From Ifrita kowaldi (taxonomy: Eukaryota > Chordata > Aves > Passeriformes > Cinclosomatidae), in NCBI GenBank assembly GCA_013398055.1, contig VZRS01002791.1, positions 122,473 through 186,472 of the forward strand: a stretch of 64,000 nucleotides of DNA, written 5' to 3'. The position numbers were made by a program, and so were the translations under genes. Each line of letters starts with the position of its first letter. Position 1 is the first letter of the stretch. The notes below the pieces were generated by a model. The model was not told the DNA's origin. It did no database searches and saw nothing but the letters and a program-made list of their open reading frames with translations. Of the stretch, positions 59,636 to 64,000 are shown one piece after another.

Positions 59636-59830
59636 CAGAATCATGGAACAGTTTGGGTTGGAAGGGACCTTTTAAAGGTCATTTAATCAAAAATCCCAGT
59701 CATAGACTGGTCTGAGTTGAAAGGAACTTTTCAAGAGCAGAGACATCTTCCACTAGACCAGGTTGCTCAGATCCAGCCTCATCTGGAATGTTTCCAGAGA
59801 CAGGGCATCCACCACCTCTCTGGTAGGGTG
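59636..59830 (-). mobile_element. Two adjacent CR1 3' fragments
   Basis: A first CR1 3' end (cacagaatcatggaacagtt, ggttggaagggacc) runs to about 59690. It is followed by a second, different 3' end starting near 59700 (tagactggtctgagttgaaa) that continues to the ccaccacctctctggtaggg segment. Two copies of the same region in tandem imply one inserted beside or into the other. Confidence 0.82.
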
Positions 59831-62558
59831 CAGGGAGATGCTTGGAAATATCCATGAGGATAACAACCTCTCTTAACACCCACTGAGCTCACTGCAGATC
59901 AGCCAGAGCCAGCTGTGGCACCACTTGGTGTCAGACCCAGGTCCTGAGTGACTCACGGGGGATTTAAATGTGATGTGACCTTCCTGCAGACTCCTTTTTC
60001 TTCCTTGTGGCACTCCCAGCTTCTCCTTGCCCAGAATAAACGGTGGCCTCACCTCTGGAAACCCTTCTTGCTCTGTGTAAGACAGTCCTGGGTCCTTGTC
60101 CCCATCACCACAACCCCTCCTGGACACACTCCCTGCCCAGTCCCACAAACTCAGCTTTTCTCCCTTTCCCTCTGCAGGACAAAACATCCATCCATGGTTC
60201 CACTCCCATCCACCTCTTCAGGCTCATCCTCTCCACCACGAGGCTCCACTCTGCTTTCACAGGAATGCAGCGCAGCCCTGTCTGAACCTCCACAGCTGGG
60301 ATGGACCAAAGAGATGAAGGCAGTCACACCAGGTGGTGGAAACCTCTTCCCAGCCCTCCTCCCTCAGCCACCATCACAGCTCCCACCATCAGCCCGTCCA
60401 GGCACGAAGTGCACTGCCAGGAGGTGTTACCAGAGGGGGTTTTGACAGATGCTTTTAAAACAAGGGAGCTATACTGAACTGAAGATTGACAGGAACAAGC
60501 TTTTCATAGTTTTGTTCCTTTTTATTTTTTCAATGAAATGTGCTCTTCTGAAAAAATTCTTTTAGCAGGAGAAGTGCCTTTCAATTTGTCCTCTCTCGCT
60601 TTTGGGTTGAGAAGAAAGAGGCCATTTATACATTTTTTTAGGAAGCAAAAGGAATATAAAGTCCACTAGAGGGAAAAAGAAATCATGGATATCTTGGTAG
60701 CAAAGTATTTTTATCAAAAGGTGGCAAACTTTAGAGACATTAGAAGTCATGTTTTAAAATGACCAAGCGGAAAGTTATAAAAATGAACAAGTCTTGTGTG
60801 AAAATGATGAAGGGAATTTCAGGCACAATAGAAATCATCTGTGAAAACTGCCAGGAGAGCAGGGAAGACATTTCTGTCTCCAAAAGCAAAATAAAATGCT
60901 ATTCACAGTAATTCATACTAATCATTAGCCTTAAGTAGTACTAATTTTTATCCAGCAATAATTACTATTTAAGGCTCTAGAGCTCTGGAAAAAACATTTT
61001 CTGGGTGTGGTAAGATCCTTGCGGAGGAATTTGCACAGCGTTCGAGGGCAGCCTGTTGAGGGAGAAGTTTTATTTCTCCTCTGCACCAGCACGGAGAGAC
61101 ATAAATATCACATTCCTATTGATGCAAATAACGGATTGCTCCTGTCAGAACTGACAAAGCCACTAATTCAAGGAGCACGTCCCTCTCTCACACACATAGA
61201 TGCATTTTTCAAGAGATTTTTTTTTGCCTTTCCCCTGGATTCCAAGTTCCCAAACCAGGTGAAAATCCACCAGACGCTCTCGTGTTTGATTGCATCTGTG
61301 AAGAGCCGGTGGGAAACATATGCCAGGAATTACGGAGACGAGCGAGCGCAGGGAAACCTGCGGCAGCCGCTGGCAGCAAAGGGCCCCGGTGCCATCTGGG
61401 GATCCTGCCCTCCACCGCAGGGGGCCGGAACCGACTCTTGGTCCCAGGGGGATTTCAAAGCAAACTCCTGCTTTCAGCTGTGCCCAGCGTTTCATTCTCA
61501 TCCTTTAATTGGTATTTGGTTAGTGCAGGGACTGATGTGTCCTCTGAGATCTGGGCAGCTCTTTGGGAGCTGGTTACAGGAGTAACCCAGTGTCCTTGTA
61601 AAATTAATTACACTCTTTATATTTAACTATATCAGGGCTTTCTAGAGCCTTGATTTGCCATAAAGTCTTCCTGCATGCCTCACCACTGTCCCTTGAGTGG
61701 GATTTCTGGCCAATGCCACAAGTTCAAGTAAATATCAGGGGACACTACAGCACAACGAACTTCCCCAAAGCCAAGTCCCTGTCCTCAGGGGTGGAACTGT
61801 GTGCTCCCATTCTGTCCTCGCACTGCCATCAATGTGGCTGCTGGGGAGACAGGTCAGGGAGCTGATCTGGCTGAAAAGCAGTTGAGGAAAATAGAAACAC
61901 TGTCAAATTCTGCAAGTTGGCTGCTCTGGGTCACCCGGTGTGACCACCCCGTGGCCAGTAGGAAGCTGGGAATGAGGCGGCAGCAGGAGCTCTCCATCCA
62001 GGCTGGACGATGGTGACACTGCCTATTCCCACCTTGGAGAGCCCTAATCTCACCAAGAACTGCCTCCTCCAGCCAGGATCATCCCAAGAATGACAGAGGG
62101 GGACACACCAAAAGCGAGGAGCTCGCACTGCAGCCCACCTGGTGCACAGCCGGTGCGGATGAAGCCGGGAATTGCCAGGCTCGTGCCTGTCCTTCCCAGC
62201 CTTGCACCCTGGATCCCTGCAGGGGATCCCCCAGGCACATCGAAATGTCCATCCATAACAAAAACATCCCAAAAACATCTAGAGAAAAGGCTGAGGGTGT
62301 CCAGTAGCATCTGCTGGGGTGGTGCTGGGCCTGCAGGGGTCAGATGCTGGTTCAGGGGTGAAAAGATCCCTCTGGAGACGCCAGGATCAGAAGGCCAAGG
62401 GTGAGTAGGAGCTGATGGCTTTGCTCTGGCTTAGACCGGAGGTGACAAGTGTATCCTTAACACCTGTCCCTTATTCCCAGCGGCACTGCTGACACTGGAG
62501 CACTGGCCATTTGCTCTTCCCTCTAAGTCCACTTTCTCTAGAGAAATCAATCCGGCCA
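59831..62558. other. Non-coding stretch with AT-rich block
   Basis: The block 60480-61000 is strongly AT-rich. Just right of it, 61010-61320 is repeat-free and has an ATGCAAAT octamer at 61122-61129. The plus-strand frame 61007-61585 (192 codons) starts there but resembles no known protein. It is more likely non-coding, possibly conserved, DNA. Confidence 0.4.
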
Positions 62559-62563
62559 CCAGT

Positions 62564-62599
62564 CAGTCAATCAGGCAGTCAATCAATGAGCCAGCCAAT
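62564..62599 (+). promoter_or_regulatory. CCAAT box with upstream direct repeats
   Basis: The motif agccaatcgg (CCAAT at 62595-62599) fits the NF-Y consensus very well. Just before it the word cagtcaatca occurs twice, at 62564-62573 and 62576-62585. It sits about 290 bp before the CpG-rich block. A promoter role is inferred from position and motif only. Confidence 0.35.
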
Positions 62600-62849
62600 C
62601 GGAACCGCTTGGATAAACGGATCCTGCAGAGACCTGGACTCCCACCCAGAGGCCCCGTGAGCCTTACAGGAAAAACCACAGCTCTGGGGGAGGCTGAGAC
62701 CACCCCCAGCCCAGGGCACAGCTCCTGCCCCTCTGAGGCAGCAGCCAGCCCAGCCGGGGCATGTCGGGTCCCGGTGCGCTCCAAGCCCCTGGAGTAAAGC
62801 ATTCCCTGGCTGAAGACGGTCCCTGTTGGGGGGTGGAATTTGGCCTCCC

Positions 62850-63870
62850 CCCACCTTTGGGACTTGGAAGAGTTGCTGCTGCTGACATCTAGTGACAGGG
62901 AGAGCCGGCGAGGGGAGTCACCTGGGCTCTGGCAGAGCCTCCCCGCCGCGGGAAGAACCCACTCGGTCTTCCCCAGGCGCGGGGCTCCCCGCGGGATGCG
63001 GGGCGTGCAGGGAGCCGGTGCCGGGCGATTCAGCACGTCCCAGACACTTCAGTCATCCCAAGACCTTTTCCTCCTCCAGTGGCCACCCGAAGAGAACAGG
63101 CGCATCCTATTCCCAGCCTCCCCACAGTCTGTCCTGGTCTGTTCAAGCACAGGCTCAATGTTGGCTTTGCTGCCTCAACGGAGCACAGGGAGGGGACAAA
63201 ATACCCCAAGGGGAGGAGCCGGGGTGGCACCCAGGCAGTTCCCAGCCGCTGCCGGGGGCTGTAGCCCCTTCTCCCACGGCTCCTTCTTCCCAGGGACGCG
63301 GGGAGCCCCGGGAATTACGCTCAGGAGAAGCGTCCGCTCGGAGCGGAGCAGAAGGGGGATGCGAGCGGGATGCTCAAAGCACGGGAGCTGCAGCCCCGAT
63401 CCCCGCGGACACGGGGACAGCGTCTCCCGACCACGCCGGTGGACGAGGGCTGCCTTTAGAGCTCCACAGGGATGGGGAAAACATCTGGGGTCCTTACTGC
63501 CTGCTCCCGGAGCAAGAACAAAGCCCTGAGGACAGCCGAGTTCTGGGGGGTGTGAGGAAATGCGCGGCAGGAGCCCCCGAGCACACACAGACACACTCGC
63601 GGCTCGGGTCGGTGCTCAGGACACGGGGCTCGGAGCTGCACAACGCAGCGGCACAGCTGGGGCTGCCACCCCGCACACACCTGCCCCAAACCCCGACATT
63701 TTCCAGCCTCGGCATCGCCGGGGGATTCCCGGCGCTGTGCAAAATTTGCCTCCCCCCTCCCCAACGCAGTCCCTCCAAGCTCCTCTTCCCCAAAGAGAAG
63801 TGCCTTAATTCGCGGGGTGAATTTGGGCATTTCCGCGGCAAACACGACTATCCGAAATGACAGCAGGAGC
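62850..63870. promoter_or_regulatory. CpG-island-like block, candidate promoter
   Basis: This kilobase is rich in G+C and in CpG dinucleotides (for example ccccgccgcgggaagaac, gaagcgtccgctcggagcgg, gatccccgcggacacgggg), unlike the CpG-poor DNA to its left. Such islands usually mark promoters and first exons. Open frames up to 322 codons here are an effect of GC-rich sequence lacking stops. It could be the GFRA4 promoter if intron 1 is about 50 kb, or the promoter of a neighbour on either strand. Confidence 0.5.
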
Positions 63871-63918
63871 GAGCCCAGCGCTTGGGTCCAGAGCAGAGGA
63901 GGCAACAGAAAGCTGATG

Positions 63919-64000
63919 ATCACGGAGTCACGGAATGGTTTGGGTTGGAAAGGACCTTCACGATCATCTCGTTCCAACCCCCCGTGCCACGGGCAGCGAC
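63919..64000 (-). mobile_element. CR1 3' fragment running off the window
   Basis: The plus strand has gatcacggagtcacggaatg, then gtttgggttggaaaggacct and cgttccaaccccccgtgcca. The 3' end of an inverted CR1 is present; the rest lies beyond the right edge. Confidence 0.9.

Noticed and set aside
62892..63860. 322-codon plus-strand open frame
   Set aside because: It lies in GC- and CpG-rich DNA where stops are rare. The composition is low-complexity Pro/Gly/Ser/Arg with no domain, and competing frames are open on both strands.

Overview
The window is vertebrate nuclear DNA, almost certainly from a bird. Two things show this. It is dotted with about thirty short fragments of CR1, the dominant avian LINE, most of them keeping the CR1 3' tail. 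It also carries a GDNF-family receptor gene, GFRA4, that still has the first cysteine-rich domain; mammalian GFRA4 has lost that domain. The species cannot be named from the sequence alone.

The only gene supported with confidence is GFRA4 on the minus strand, in the first 14 kb. Six consecutive coding exons, read from right to left, lie at 13543-13821, 10462-10542, 6777-7122, 3606-3715, 2093-2227 and 1710-1867. All splice sites are AG/GT and all phases agree. They give 370 codons covering the whole mature ectodomain: three cysteine-rich domains plus the stalk. The C-terminal tail, which should carry the GPI-anchor signal, is unclear. The direct reading frame stops 10 residues after the last good exon, and a one-base shift in a G-rich run opens a frame with a more GPI-signal-like end. 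A poly(A) signal candidate lies at 1183-1188. The signal-peptide exon (exon 1) was not found with confidence.

From about 14 kb to 62.5 kb there is no gene I can support. This stretch is upstream of exon 2 and is either a long first intron or intergenic DNA. It holds CR1 fragments of several ages, an older CR1/L3-like copy (24540-25345), a degenerate coding-like minus-strand stretch of unknown origin (21453-22090), small tandem repeats, and several AT-rich blocks that could be conserved non-coding elements.

The assembly is faulty between 46.8 and 50.6 kb. A 264-bp sequence occurs identically at the two outer edges of a contig bounded by single Ns, and a 109-bp N gap has the same 17-bp sequence on both sides. 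Distances across this interval should not be trusted.

The right end (about 62.85-63.87 kb) is GC- and CpG-rich like a CpG-island promoter. A consensus CCAAT box lies just upstream, and another CR1 runs off the edge. It is a candidate promoter or first-exon region, but I cannot tie it to a gene. I found no CRISPR array, operon, tRNA, rRNA or bacterial-type system, and no convincing undescribed system.
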